Source of the DNA: Kribbella sp. NBC_01245
GTDB lineage: Bacteria; Actinomycetota; Actinomycetes; Propionibacteriales; Kribbellaceae
Reading direction: 5' to 3'
Length of the DNA stretch: 64,000 nt
NCBI RefSeq assembly: GCF_036226525.1
Contig: NZ_CP108487.1
Location: 6,572,001-6,636,000 of the forward strand
Shown: positions 1-8,747 of the stretch, piece after piece
Numbering within the stretch: position 1 is the stretch's first letter
Layout: the number at the start of each line of letters is the position of its first letter
Translations under genes and position numbers: made by a program
Notes under the pieces: model-generated
Database searches by the model: none
Seen by the model: only the letters and a program-made list of their open reading frames with translations
What the model was told of the DNA's origin: nothing

Positions 1-268
1 GCACCTGCCGCGCAGCAGGCCGAATCGCCGCGTCGACCCGCCCCAGCAGCGCCCGATACGCCGGAACACTCAACGGTTTAGGCGCCTCAACCGTCGTACT
101 GACCGACGGCGTCGCGGCCGGCGCCGTACTCGGGGCACTGGCGGTCGGCGTGGCACCAGGTGCGGATGGCTCGGGCTGACTCCGTGGCTCATCGGAACCA
201 CTGCAGGCGGACAAGGAGAAGACGACCAGAACGGCGATCCAGGGCAGTGGGCGGATGAGCAGGGGCAT
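1..268 (-). CDS. Partial lipoprotein, N-terminal part
   Basis: Leftward gene whose 3' end lies outside the window. The first 22 residues form a lipoprotein signal peptide: Arg6, a hydrophobic core, then the lipobox Leu-Ser-Ala-Cys with Cys22 as the lipidated residue. A low-complexity Ser/Thr/Pro/Ala linker follows (about residues 24-60), then the start of a folded part. The mature protein should be anchored on the outer face of the membrane. No function can be assigned from this fragment. It is divergent from the small membrane protein gene at 472. Confidence 0.75.
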   Translation of the reverse strand, partial: MPLLIRPLPWIAVLVVFSLSACSGSDEPRSQPEPSAPGATPTASAPSTAPAATPSVSTTVEAPKPLSVPAYRALLGRVDAAIRPAARQV

Positions 269-471
269 GTGCCACCTCAATCCATCAGGCTCGGTCAAAC
301 CTCTTATAAACAAGCCTAATCGCCAGCACCGACACTTTCCGGATCTGTCGTGTTGCTGCCATCAAACGCTCGCTTCCCCCGAGTCGCTGTTCGAGCTGTC
401 GCCGACGTCGGCGTGCCCGGGCGACCGCCTGATACAGTCCCGCTCACCCCTCGAACGCAAGGAATCGACTG

Positions 472-660
472 ATGATCGCCCAGCTGGCTCGCTACACCCG
501 GCACATGGTCCTGTTGATCATCGTCGGCGTCCTTCTGATCCTCGTCTCCCAGATGGGTTCGTCCCCGTCGGCAGGCTTCCTTGGCATGGGAATCGCGGTC
601 ACCCTGCTCGGAGTCGTACTCCTGGTCGTCACCAAGCTGGGCGGTCAGAAGCGCCAATAG
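472..660 (+). CDS. Small two-helix membrane protein
   Basis: A 62-residue protein with two hydrophobic segments, about residues 12-27 and 35-55, separated by a short Ser/Pro/Gly loop, and a basic C-terminus (Lys-Arg-Gln). It should be an integral membrane protein with both ends on the same side. An AGGA element lies a few bases before the ATG. I do not recognise a family; short actinobacterial proteins of this shape are usually annotated as hypothetical. The gene converges on the alpha/beta hydrolase gene that ends at 670. Confidence 0.65.
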   Translation: MIAQLARYTRHMVLLIIVGVLLILVSQMGSSPSAGFLGMGIAVTLLGVVLLVVTKLGGQKRQ

Positions 661-669
661 TCGCGTCGG

Positions 670-1500
670 TCAGCCGGGCGAACTGCCTTCGAGCAGCACG
701 CGCGCGACCAAGTCCGGGCTGTCGTTCATCGGCACGTGTCCGCACGCTGGCAGGCTCACCATCCGCGCGGCCGGGATCTGCTGACGGGCGCGAGCGGTTT
801 GGCGTGGTTGAAGGATCCGGTCGTGCGTACCCCACGCGATGGTCACCGGCACCTCCGGTACGTCGCCCTCGAACACCACGCCGCTCCGGCCGAGCGCGAG
901 TACCCGGTCGAAGGCGGGCGCGTTCGCCAGCGCGGCAGTCTCGGCGATGACCGCGGCCGGTTCGCGCAGAGCCGGACGGTGATAGATCATGCCGGTCATC
1001 GCCCGGCGGCCCGCCCTGCTCCGGGCCAGACGCGCCACGGCGATCGGCGGCGTACGGCGGGCCGCTTGCCGCATCGTGTTGAGGATCGTGAGGGCACGAG
1101 CGCGTTGGCCGGAGGTCCACAGGCCGGCCGGGGACAAGGCGGTCACCGACTGGACGACTCCGGCCTGACCGAGCAGCAGGCTGATCAGTCCGCCCATCGA
1201 GTTGCCCGCGACATGCGGCCGATCGAGGTCGACGGCCTCGAAGAACGCCGTCATCGCGCGGACGTACACCGAAACCTCGTCGGCGATGCCCGTCGGCACA
1301 TCAGGCGACTCCCCGAAGCCGGGGAAGTCGATCGCGATCACGTCGCGTTCCACCGCCAGTCGGTCGATCACCGGATCCCAGGCCTGCCGGTGATGCCCGA
1401 TGCCGTGCATCAGCACCAGCGGCTCGCCGGAGCCCGTCCGCTCGTACGCGATCTCGACCCCGTTAACCCCGTCGACCGTCACGGTCGCCTTAGCGCTCAT
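670..1500 (-). CDS. Alpha/beta-fold hydrolase
   Basis: A 276-residue cytoplasmic hydrolase. The oxyanion-hole region His-Gly-Ile-Gly-His-His is near residue 31, and the nucleophile elbow Gly-Asn-Ser-Met-Gly-Gly places Ser101 as catalytic. The C-terminal Gly-His-Val-Pro motif supplies the His. The layout matches the epoxide-hydrolase/haloperoxidase-like branch; the substrate is not readable. I chose the ATG at 1500, preceded by a G-rich ribosome site, over the upstream in-frame ATG at 1539, because the family fold starts at about residue 8 from here. Confidence 0.85.
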   Translation of the reverse strand: MSAKATVTVDGVNGVEIAYERTGSGEPLVLMHGIGHHRQAWDPVIDRLAVERDVIAIDFPGFGESPDVPTGIADEVSVYVRAMTAFFEAVDLDRPHVAGNSMGGLISLLLGQAGVVQSVTALSPAGLWTSGQRARALTILNTMRQAARRTPPIAVARLARSRAGRRAMTGMIYHRPALREPAAVIAETAALANAPAFDRVLALGRSGVVFEGDVPEVPVTIAWGTHDRILQPRQTARARQQIPAARMVSLPACGHVPMNDSPDLVARVLLEGSSPG

Positions 1501-1550
1501 ACCCCCATCGTGATCCGGCCCGAACGCCACTGTCATCACGCCATGCCGAA

Positions 1551-1631
1551 TGTCACACTCCCGATGTCACAAACAACCTGGTCACAAGAGCCCGATGAAC
1601 CACGACACGCCTGGTCACAAGGGCCCGACGA
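1551..1631. promoter_or_regulatory. Cluster of four GTCACA boxes
   Basis: Between two divergent genes there are four GTCACA boxes: TGTCACA at 1551-1557 and 1565-1571, and GGTCACA at 1580-1586 and 1613-1619. The last two belong to a near-perfect 22-bp direct repeat (1577-1598 and 1610-1631) with a 33-bp period, about three helical turns. The position suits an operator for the hydrolase or phosphatase promoter. The regulator is unknown. Confidence 0.35.
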
Positions 1632-1641
1632 TCTGGTTCTT

Positions 1642-1680
1642 CCCCGCGAGTGGTCGGGTATGACGCGACCACTCGCGGGG
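1642..1680. repeat. Perfect 15-bp-stem hairpin
   Basis: CCCCGCGAGTGGTCG at 1642-1656 pairs perfectly with 1666-1680 around a 9-base loop. No T-run follows on either strand. It lies upstream of both divergent genes, so it is not an obvious terminator. Confidence 0.5.
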
Positions 1681-1702
1681 AGGTTCGCAGGCGGCCGGCT
1701 CG

Positions 1703-1801
1703 TTTCTTTGCGTTCATTCGTCGGAATCCGCCCTCTGAGCACAGCGGACATGCACAGGTCCATGGCGGGAGGGCGGATTCCGACGAATGAACGCAAAGAA
1801 A
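1703..1801. repeat. Family-1 long palindrome, copy 1
   Basis: A perfect 33-bp inverted repeat (arms 1703-1735 and 1769-1801) around a 33-base loop. The inner 25 bases of each arm (CGTTCATTCGTCGGAATCCG plus CCCTC) are identical in copies 2 and 3 of this window. The outer arm bases differ between copies but always pair. The element ends 17 bases before the phosphatase start codon, so it is part of that gene's leader or promoter region. Confidence 0.85.
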
Positions 1802-1818
1802 GGCGGGAGGATGGGGGT

Positions 1819-2505
1819 GTGGCGAATCATCTGGAGTGGGCGGGTTGTGTGAATGTGCGGGAGCTAGGGGGGATGGGTGGGGTGGTGCGGGGGATGGCGT
1901 TGATTCGGGCGGATAGTTTGCAGTTCCTCGGGGAGGACGGGGTGCGGACGGTTCGGGCGGCTGGGGTTTCGCGGGTGGTGGATCTGCGGAATCCGGGTGA
2001 GTGTGAGGCGGGCCCAACCCCGTTCGCCGATCAGCCCGAGTGGGTCAACCAACCGGTGCACGGCCCGGATGACCCGGTCGGGCCGACTATGGCTGCGACG
2101 TACGTCGTGATGCTGGATAACAACCCGGCAGGCTTTGCCAAGGCGGTTGCGGCCATTGCCGACGCGCCGCCCGGAGGCGTGGTCGTGCACTGCCACGGCG
2201 GCAAGGACCGGACCGGCCTCGTCGTCGCGCTCGTACTCCGCCTGCTCGGTGTCGACGATGACGAGATCCTCGACGACTACGCGCTCACCCAGGAACGTCT
2301 CGCGGGCCGCCTCGCCGAACAGCTCGAAGGTGTTACCGACCCGGCAATCCGGGCCGAGAAACTCGAGATGCTCGACACCCGCCGCGAGACCCTCGCGCAC
2401 GCTCTCGCGCACCTCGACGAGAAGTACGGCGGCGCCGAGGCCTACCTGACGCAAGCAGGTCTGACCTCAACCCAAGTCACTGCCCTCAAGGCGCGCCTGA
2501 CCTAA
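1819..2505 (+). CDS. Tyrosine/phosphoinositide phosphatase, MptpB-like
   Basis: A 228-residue member of the Y_phosphatase3 family (MptpB/PtpB type). The phosphate-binding loop His-Cys-His-Gly-Gly-Lys-Asp-Arg-Thr-Gly gives the CX5R signature, with Cys125 as nucleophile and Arg131 for phosphate binding; the Lys-Asp within the loop is typical of MptpB-like lipid/protein phosphatases. The N-terminal Asn-Val-Arg-Glu-Leu-Gly-Gly motif (about residues 9-15) is also typical. I chose GTG 1819 because GGGAGG precedes it by 8 bases; the upstream in-frame extension runs into the palindrome and then antisense to the hydrolase gene. Confidence 0.85.
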   Translation: MANHLEWAGCVNVRELGGMGGVVRGMALIRADSLQFLGEDGVRTVRAAGVSRVVDLRNPGECEAGPTPFADQPEWVNQPVHGPDDPVGPTMAATYVVMLDNNPAGFAKAVAAIADAPPGGVVVHCHGGKDRTGLVVALVLRLLGVDDDEILDDYALTQERLAGRLAEQLEGVTDPAIRAEKLEMLDTRRETLAHALAHLDEKYGGAEAYLTQAGLTSTQVTALKARLT

Positions 2506-2525
2506 ACGCCAAGCAACCTAAGCGT

Positions 2526-5500
2526 CTAGTGCCGCGCGGCGGGCCGGACGAAGGGGAAGGCCAGGGTGGCGCGGATGTTCTGCCCGGTCAGCAGCATGAT
2601 CAAGCGGTCGACGCCGATGCCGAGACCACCCGTCGGAGGCATCGCGTACTCCAGTGCCGTCAGGAAATCCTCGTCCAGCGACATCGCCTCGGGATCGCCC
2701 GCGGCCGCCTTGAGTGACTGTTCCGTGAGTCGGCGCCTTTGCTCGACCGGATCGACCAGCTCCGAGTACGCCGTACCGATCTCGGCGCCGAAGGCCACCA
2801 AATCCCAGCGCTCGGCCAGCCGCGGGTCGCTCCGATGCGTGCGGGTCAACGGCGACGTCTCGAGCGGGAAGTCGGTATAGAAGGTCGGGAAGCCCGTCTC
2901 GCCTTCGACCAGTTCGTCGTACAGCTCGAGCACGAGCTCGCCGGCGGACTGCCCGAAACCCGCGTGTACGCCGTGGTCGGCGCAGACCTCGCGCAGGCGC
3001 TGGACGCTCGTGCCCGGGTCGATCGCGCAGCCCGCGGCCTGGGCGACGGCGTCGTGCACCGAGATGACCGGCCAGTCGCCGGAGATGTCGATCTCGCCGT
3101 CGGGCCGGAGCACGATGGGTTTTCCGAAGACGGCTGTCGCGGCCTCGATCACCAGTTGGCGCGTCAGCTCGCGCATGTCGGTGTAGTCCGCATACGGCTG
3201 GTAGGCCTCGACCGAGGTGAACTCCGGGTTGTGCGTCGCGTCCGCGCCCTCGTTGCGGAAGTTCCGGTTGAGCTCGAAGACCCGGCCGAGACCGCCGACG
3301 CTGAGGCGTTTGAGGAACAGCTCGGGCGCGATCCGCAGGAACAGCTCGGTGTCGTACGCGTTGATGTGGGTGGCGAACGGCCGGGCGTTCGCGCCACCGT
3401 GTACGGCCTGCAGCATCGGCGTCTCGACCTCGATGAAACCGCGCGACTCGAACCCGTCCCGCAGCGCGCGCACCGCCGTACTGCGCCAGTGCATCATCCG
3501 CAGGGCGTCCTGGTTCATCACCAGATCGAGGTGACGCTGGCGGACCCGCGCCTCGGGATCGGTGAAGCCGTGCCGCTTGTCCGGCAAGGGATGCAGGCAC
3601 TTCGCGGCCATCACCCAGTCCGTCACGGCGATGGTCAACTCGCCATGCCGGGTCGTGATCACCTCGCCACTGACGCCGACATGGTCACCGATGTCGACCA
3701 GATGCCGCCAGTTGCCCAGGGCAACTGAGCCACAAGCTTCTACGGACAAGAGGATCTGGAGATCGTTGCATCCGTCCCGCAAATCCGCGAAGGCCAGACC
3801 GCCATGGTTGCGCAGCCGCATCACCCGGCCGGTCGTGGAGATCTTCTTGCCGGTCCGATGGTCGGGCGGCAGCCCTTCATGCTCGGCGCGGATCCGCCCG
3901 AGCGAATCGGTGAACGGTACGCCGACCGGGTAGGGCGCCATCCCGATCGCGGCGAGCTGCTCAAGTTTGCCGCGACGGACCAGCTCCTGTTCGGTCAGCT
4001 TGCGCTCGGGCAGAGCCGGTCGCAGGAGTTCTTCCTCCTGTGAACGAACGAAGGTCGCGAAGCTGGTGCGGTCCGGCGCCGCGATCGAGTGATAGAGAGC
4101 GGCTTCCACCCGGTCGATCCGGGTCCACGGACGCGGTGCGGGCACGAAGCCTTCCGCCGTACCGGCCGCTATCAAGACCTGCGGCAGCGAGCCACCACGC
4201 GAGTAGCAGATCAGCCGAGGCGACCAACGTGGCAAGTACTTCTCGTTGGACAGGTACAGGCTCTCCAACTGCCAGAAGCGCGAGGCCGCGGTCAGCGTGG
4301 CGTTGGTGAGCCGCAGCACCGGACCGGCGCCGACGCGTTCGGCATCGCTGAAGATCTCGCGGAACATCGCGAAGTTGAGCGAGATCCGGTGTACGCCGAG
4401 ATCGGTGCAGGCGTCGATCAGCGAGGTGACCATGAACTCCATCAGGCCGTTCGCCGACTCCGGGTCGCGGCGCATCAGGTCGAGCGAGACACCACGCACA
4501 CCCCATGGCACGAACGACAGCAGCCCGCGCACCTCACCGGCGGCATCCCGCGCGATCACCATCACGCAACGCGCGTCGGCGCCATCACCGAGCCGCCCGA
4601 GCGCCATCGAGAATCCACGCTCGGTCCTGGTTCCGCGCCACTTGTCCGCGAGATCGACGTACTGCTGGAGCTCTGACGGGGAAAGGTCGCCATGCCGTAC
4701 GACGGTCGCGTGGTACCCGGCGCGCTGGACCCGGGTGACGGCCTGCCGGACCGGGCGCATCGTCCGGCCCTCGAGGGTGAAGTCGGCGACGTCGATGATC
4801 GCCTCGTCGCCCATCGAGAGCGCGCGCAACCCGGCACCGACGTACGCGTGCGCGGCCTCCTCGCTCACCGACAGCGCGGCCGGCGACCAGCCATACGTAC
4901 GGGCTTCCGCGAGCCACACCTGGATCGCGCCGCGCCAGGCGGCCGGATCGCCGATAGGGTCACCGCTGGCCAGGCTGACGCCGTTGATCACCCGGTACGC
5001 GATGGCGGCGTCACCGGTGGGGGAGAAGACGACGGCCTTGTCGCGACGGGTGGCGAAGTAGCCGAGGGAGTCGCGTTCGCCGTGCTCGAGCAGGAGTTTG
5101 CGGAGCCGGAGCTCTTCGGTCTGGCTCAGGTACCGGATTTTGCGCACGGAGCGCAGGAAGATCGCGAAGGCCAGCGACAGCGTGGTGGCCGACATCGCGC
5201 CCACCACCAGCGCGACCCAGGCGTGCCCTTGCTCGCCGACTTCCAGCGGGCCGGAGCGACCAATGGCGGCGTTCACGGCCCAGATGATCTTGTGCTTCTG
5301 GCCGGTCAGGGTGTTGTCGAAGAGCTCGGTGAGCGCGACCGACACGCTGGCCGACAGCAGCAGGCCGGCGACCAGCGTGATCACGGCCAGTCGGCGCGAA
5401 CCCGGTGTGACCCGGGCCGGGAACTGGGCCCGCACCTTCCACAGCAGCACGATCAGCGCGCAGGTCACGGCGACCTGGGCGATCGCGCCGGCCAGCTCGA

Positions 5501-5864
5501 CCGGGGAGCTGCGGCCGAACTCGTCGATCAGTGCGGCGTCACCCGGCATCACCAGGGTGCTGGTGTCGACGACCAGGATGCCAAGCCCGCCGAACAGCCA
5601 GAGGATCTCCCAGACGCCGATGACCCAGAGCAGGGCTGCCCGCTTGCCGCGGACCAAGGCGCTGCCGACCACCGCGAGGTAGACCGCGGAGAAGAACGTG
5701 TGCCCGGCCGGAATTCCGAGGAACTGGAAGACCTGGTCGACCTTGGTCACCCAGGTGGGGAAGGCAAGGTGCAGCGGGATCGCGACGAACGACCAAACGG
5801 TCGCCAGGACCACGGTTCGGGTGAACAACCCCGCGAACCGCGCCTGCCAAGAATGGGCCTGCAC
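2526..5864 (-). CDS. lysX: Bifunctional lysylphosphatidylglycerol synthetase/lysyl-tRNA synthetase LysX
   Basis: A 1112-residue fusion like mycobacterial LysX (slightly longer there). Residues about 1-250 hold six or more membrane helices. About 250-560 is the MprF-like DUF2156 transferase domain. About 620-720 is an OB-fold anticodon domain, and the class II synthetase core follows, with motif 2 around Phe-Arg-Asn-Glu-Gly-Ala-Asp and motif 3 around Gly-Ile-Gly-Val-Asp-Arg-Leu. It charges tRNA with lysine and moves the lysine onto phosphatidylglycerol, giving cationic lipid that lowers sensitivity to cationic peptides. It converges with the phosphatase gene with only 20 bases between stops. 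Resistance to cationic peptides in a lanthipeptide producer is plausible but inferred. Confidence 0.93.
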   Translation of the reverse strand: MQAHSWQARFAGLFTRTVVLATVWSFVAIPLHLAFPTWVTKVDQVFQFLGIPAGHTFFSAVYLAVVGSALVRGKRAALLWVIGVWEILWLFGGLGILVVDTSTLVMPGDAALIDEFGRSSPVELAGAIAQVAVTCALIVLLWKVRAQFPARVTPGSRRLAVITLVAGLLLSASVSVALTELFDNTLTGQKHKIIWAVNAAIGRSGPLEVGEQGHAWVALVVGAMSATTLSLAFAIFLRSVRKIRYLSQTEELRLRKLLLEHGERDSLGYFATRRDKAVVFSPTGDAAIAYRVINGVSLASGDPIGDPAAWRGAIQVWLAEARTYGWSPAALSVSEEAAHAYVGAGLRALSMGDEAIIDVADFTLEGRTMRPVRQAVTRVQRAGYHATVVRHGDLSPSELQQYVDLADKWRGTRTERGFSMALGRLGDGADARCVMVIARDAAGEVRGLLSFVPWGVRGVSLDLMRRDPESANGLMEFMVTSLIDACTDLGVHRISLNFAMFREIFSDAERVGAGPVLRLTNATLTAASRFWQLESLYLSNEKYLPRWSPRLICYSRGGSLPQVLIAAGTAEGFVPAPRPWTRIDRVEAALYHSIAAPDRTSFATFVRSQEEELLRPALPERKLTEQELVRRGKLEQLAAIGMAPYPVGVPFTDSLGRIRAEHEGLPPDHRTGKKISTTGRVMRLRNHGGLAFADLRDGCNDLQILLSVEACGSVALGNWRHLVDIGDHVGVSGEVITTRHGELTIAVTDWVMAAKCLHPLPDKRHGFTDPEARVRQRHLDLVMNQDALRMMHWRSTAVRALRDGFESRGFIEVETPMLQAVHGGANARPFATHINAYDTELFLRIAPELFLKRLSVGGLGRVFELNRNFRNEGADATHNPEFTSVEAYQPYADYTDMRELTRQLVIEAATAVFGKPIVLRPDGEIDISGDWPVISVHDAVAQAAGCAIDPGTSVQRLREVCADHGVHAGFGQSAGELVLELYDELVEGETGFPTFYTDFPLETSPLTRTHRSDPRLAERWDLVAFGAEIGTAYSELVDPVEQRRRLTEQSLKAAAGDPEAMSLDEDFLTALEYAMPPTGGLGIGVDRLIMLLTGQNIRATLAFPFVRPAARH

Positions 5865-5947
5865 GAATCGATCATTCCACTATTGGGCGGCGCCGTCGGC
5901 CAGGGTGTGGGAATCTTGAGCGGTGGCGGCGCGGAGTTGAGATCACA

Positions 5948-6697
5948 ATGACACAGGCACGGCGCTGGGTGGTGCTGCCCGGACTCGCTGAGACCGCCGA
6001 GGAATTCGAAGGCGTGATCGACCTGCTGCCCGAGTCGTACGACGTCCAGGTGGTCGACCCCTGGCTCGTCCCGGTCACCGCCTCGGTCGACTCGTTGCGG
6101 CAGGCAACCGGGGTCGACGGCGACGGCCCGATCGGGCTGGTCGGCCACTCGATCGGCGGCCTCGCCGCTATGCGCTGGGCGTTGTCCCGGCCGGCCGAGG
6201 TGGATCGCCTGGTGCTGGTCGATACCAGCCTGGCGAACGAGACCGGGCATCGTCTGCTCTACCCCGGCCGGATCGGCGATCGCCTGGTGCGCAAGGGATT
6301 ACGCGGCCTCGGCCATCTCGGCGTACCGGCGTTGATCGGCCCGATCGTGCGTGGTTGGCTGCTCCGGATGAGTACCGAGACGGACCGCGATCCGTTGCAC
6401 CGTGCAACGGTCCGCGAGCGGTACGGATCACCCGGCTCGTGGGTCCAGTTCTGGGACGAATTGGCCGCCAGCTGGCCGATGGCGGTCGAGGTCGGCCAAC
6501 TGCTCGAGTCCCCGGTCGAGGCGCCCGCGACGGTCCAACTGGTAGGCGTCGGCCCCAGCTCCGCCCGCTGCCGCCTAGGCCCCCAGCGCGCCCTCGCGGC
6601 CCGCCTCAAGGCCAACCTGCAAACCCTCCAGGACTCCGCCCACCTGGTCCACCTGGACCGCCCCGACGCCATAGCCAAAGCCATCCTCGCCCCCTGA
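5948..6697 (+). CDS. Alpha/beta hydrolase
   Basis: A 249-residue hydrolase divergent from lysX. The nucleophile elbow Gly-His-Ser-Ile-Gly-Gly places Ser68 as catalytic, Asp is expected after strand 6, and the late Ser-Ala-His-Leu-Val-His supplies the His. Cytoplasmic: no signal peptide or helices in the membrane. The ribosome site is weak. The substrate cannot be read; it may be an esterase, thioesterase or lipase-like enzyme. Confidence 0.8.
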   Translation: MTQARRWVVLPGLAETAEEFEGVIDLLPESYDVQVVDPWLVPVTASVDSLRQATGVDGDGPIGLVGHSIGGLAAMRWALSRPAEVDRLVLVDTSLANETGHRLLYPGRIGDRLVRKGLRGLGHLGVPALIGPIVRGWLLRMSTETDRDPLHRATVRERYGSPGSWVQFWDELAASWPMAVEVGQLLESPVEAPATVQLVGVGPSSARCRLGPQRALAARLKANLQTLQDSAHLVHLDRPDAIAKAILAP

Positions 6698-6802
6698 CCC
6701 TGATCGAAGAGGGAATGCAGCGATGGCCCCGATTCCGCGGGCTCCCGTAGGGGAACTGCGGGATGGCGCGGGGGCCAGCCCGCCTGAAATGCCGCGAGAG
6801 AG

Positions 6803-6830
6803 CTATACCCACCCCTATGGCCGGGTATAG
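6803..6830. promoter_or_regulatory. Inverted repeat upstream of SARP-type regulator gene
   Basis: CTATACCC at 6803-6810 and its exact complement GGGTATAG at 6823-6830 are separated by 12 bases. The repeat ends 10 bases before the chosen start codon, so a protein bound here would block transcription or initiation. Autoregulation by the downstream gene is a guess. Confidence 0.4.
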
Positions 6831-6840
6831 GTTCGGATCG

Positions 6841-8703
6841 ATGGCGCTGGCGATCCACCTGCTCGGGAAACCGACCGTTCATCGGGACGGCGAGCCTGTC
6901 GCGGGCCCGAAGGGTCGCAAGGCGTGGGCGCTGCTCGCCTATCTCGTCTGTTCCGAGCTCCCCACGAGCCGTGAGCACCTCGCCGAGCTGTTGTTCTACG
7001 AGGCGGACGATCCCCTCGGCGCGCTGCGCTGGAACCTCTCACAGGTACGCCGGCTCCTCGGCCAGCCCCATGCCCTGCGGGGTGAACCGCTCGACCTGTG
7101 CCTGCCGCGCGACACGTTCGTCGACGTCGAGGTGGTCACCCGGGGGACATGGCTGGAGGGCATCAGGGTTCCGGGATTGGGACGCGAATTGCTTGAAGGG
7201 ATGCACTTCGGTACGAGCCCGGCCTTCGAGGCGTGGCTGATGTCGGAGCGGCGCCATGTCCGGGCCGCCACGGAGGCGATGCTCCGCGAAGCCGGGCTCG
7301 CCCATCTGGGCGCGGGGGATCCCCGAGGCAGCGCCCGGCTCGCCACAAGGCTGGTCCAGCTCAACCCCTTGGACGAGGGCTTCCAGGCGCTGCTGATCCG
7401 GTCCCTGGCCCTGGCCGGGGAGCGCACCGCGGCCAAGCAGCACTACGACGCGTGCGTCGAGCTGCTCAGGACCGAGCTCGGAGTCGACCCCGGCCCCGAG
7501 GTCGTCGCCGCCTATGCCGCTGTCGAAGCGGTCTCTGAGCCGGCCACCTCGTCAACCGTTTCTACGCCGAGCGCGGCGCGCTCGGAGCTCGATGCCGGGC
7601 AGGCGGCCCTCGCGCACGGTGATGTCGAACCGGGGCTCCGGCACCTCCGCCGTGCGGTGGCCGAGGCACACCGGTGCGGTGGCGTCGAGACGCAGGTGGA
7701 GGCGCTCATCGCACTGGGGTCGAGCCTCATCAGCGTGGTGCGGAGCAGGGACGACGAAGGAGCGGCGGCGCTTCACGAGGCGATCTCGCTCGCTGTCGAG
7801 TCCGGGCAGCAGTCGCTGACCGCGGCCGCCTATCGCGAATTGGGCTTCATCGAGTTCCTGCGGGGCCGATACCAGCGGGCCGAGTTGCTCCTCCAGGAAG
7901 CCCTGGCAGTCGGTGGTGACCAGCGGTCGGGAGACGCCACTGCGCTGGTTCTGCTCGGCGCCTGCGCCACGGACACAGCCCACTACCGCACGGCGCTGGA
8001 GCGTCTCGCCAAGGCGGTCGAGCTGGCCGAAGGGGTCCAGGACCCCCGACCACTGGCGCGTGCCCTGGCTTTCAGTGCCCGGGCGCACCTGCTGAGGAGG
8101 GACCTCGCCGCGGCCCGCGATGCGGCGTCACGCTCGCTCGACATCGCCCGTGCGTCCTGGCCGACGTACCTGCCGTGGCCGGCGAGCCTGCTCGCCGAGG
8201 TGGACCTCGAGGAGGGCGACCTCGACCGGGCCGGCCGAGGGTTCCAGCAAGCGTTCGACCAGGGCTGCCGGTTGGGCGACCCGTGCTGGGAGGCCATGGG
8301 GGCCCGCGGATTGGGACTGGTCGAAGCCGTGCATGGAGACGCTGGCGCTGCGTTGGAGTGGCTCCTCGATGCCAACGTCCGGGCCGCGCGGCTGACGGAC
8401 TCCTACCTATGGGCGCAGGCCTACGCGCTGGATGCCCTGTGTGCCGTGGCCGTCAACCACGGAGCCGGGAACGTCGCGAAGTGGATCACCGACATGGAGG
8501 CGCTCACCGCCCGGACGGGCATGCGGGAGCTCCTGGCACGTGCCTACCTGCACCGCTACCGGCTCGGGGACCACGCTGCGCGGAGCGCGGCCGTACTGCT
8601 CATCGACAAGATCGACAACCCGGTTCTTCGGGACCTCCTCCCCGCCGGCCCGCAGACGCCGCGTGGCTCACACGTCCGCTCACACGCCCCGGCCCCAGAC
8701 TGA
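6841..8703 (+). CDS. SARP/BTAD-type transcriptional regulator with TPR tail
   Basis: A 620-residue regulator. Residues about 1-95 are an OmpR-like winged helix (Gly-Arg-Lys-Ala-Trp-Ala-Leu-Leu-Ala-Tyr core), about 95-240 the bacterial transcriptional activation domain (BTAD), and about 265-600 Ala/Leu-rich TPR-like helical repeats. There is no ATPase domain, so it is a mid-sized member. I chose ATG 6841 because the winged helix starts right there; ATG 6817 and 6763 are upstream alternatives. It is followed after 44 bases by the YdhR-like gene with a strong ribosome site, and the two probably form one operon; the regulator may control it. Confidence 0.8.
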   Translation: MALAIHLLGKPTVHRDGEPVAGPKGRKAWALLAYLVCSELPTSREHLAELLFYEADDPLGALRWNLSQVRRLLGQPHALRGEPLDLCLPRDTFVDVEVVTRGTWLEGIRVPGLGRELLEGMHFGTSPAFEAWLMSERRHVRAATEAMLREAGLAHLGAGDPRGSARLATRLVQLNPLDEGFQALLIRSLALAGERTAAKQHYDACVELLRTELGVDPGPEVVAAYAAVEAVSEPATSSTVSTPSAARSELDAGQAALAHGDVEPGLRHLRRAVAEAHRCGGVETQVEALIALGSSLISVVRSRDDEGAAALHEAISLAVESGQQSLTAAAYRELGFIEFLRGRYQRAELLLQEALAVGGDQRSGDATALVLLGACATDTAHYRTALERLAKAVELAEGVQDPRPLARALAFSARAHLLRRDLAAARDAASRSLDIARASWPTYLPWPASLLAEVDLEEGDLDRAGRGFQQAFDQGCRLGDPCWEAMGARGLGLVEAVHGDAGAALEWLLDANVRAARLTDSYLWAQAYALDALCAVAVNHGAGNVAKWITDMEALTARTGMRELLARAYLHRYRLGDHAARSAAVLLIDKIDNPVLRDLLPAGPQTPRGSHVRSHAPAPD

Positions 8704-8747
8704 CGGCTGGGGCTCCGGCAGTGGGCCCTCGCTCAGAAGGAGGAGCG

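Noticed and set aside
255-950. Plus-strand frame over the start of the window
   Set aside because: Overlaps the small membrane protein gene and the antisense of the hydrolase; Arg/Pro/Ser-rich shadow composition and no ribosome site.
736-1818. In-frame upstream extension of the phosphatase gene (to 589 residues)
   Set aside because: It lies antisense to the alpha/beta hydrolase gene and crosses the long palindrome; GTG 1819 has a proper ribosome site and matches the family N-terminus.
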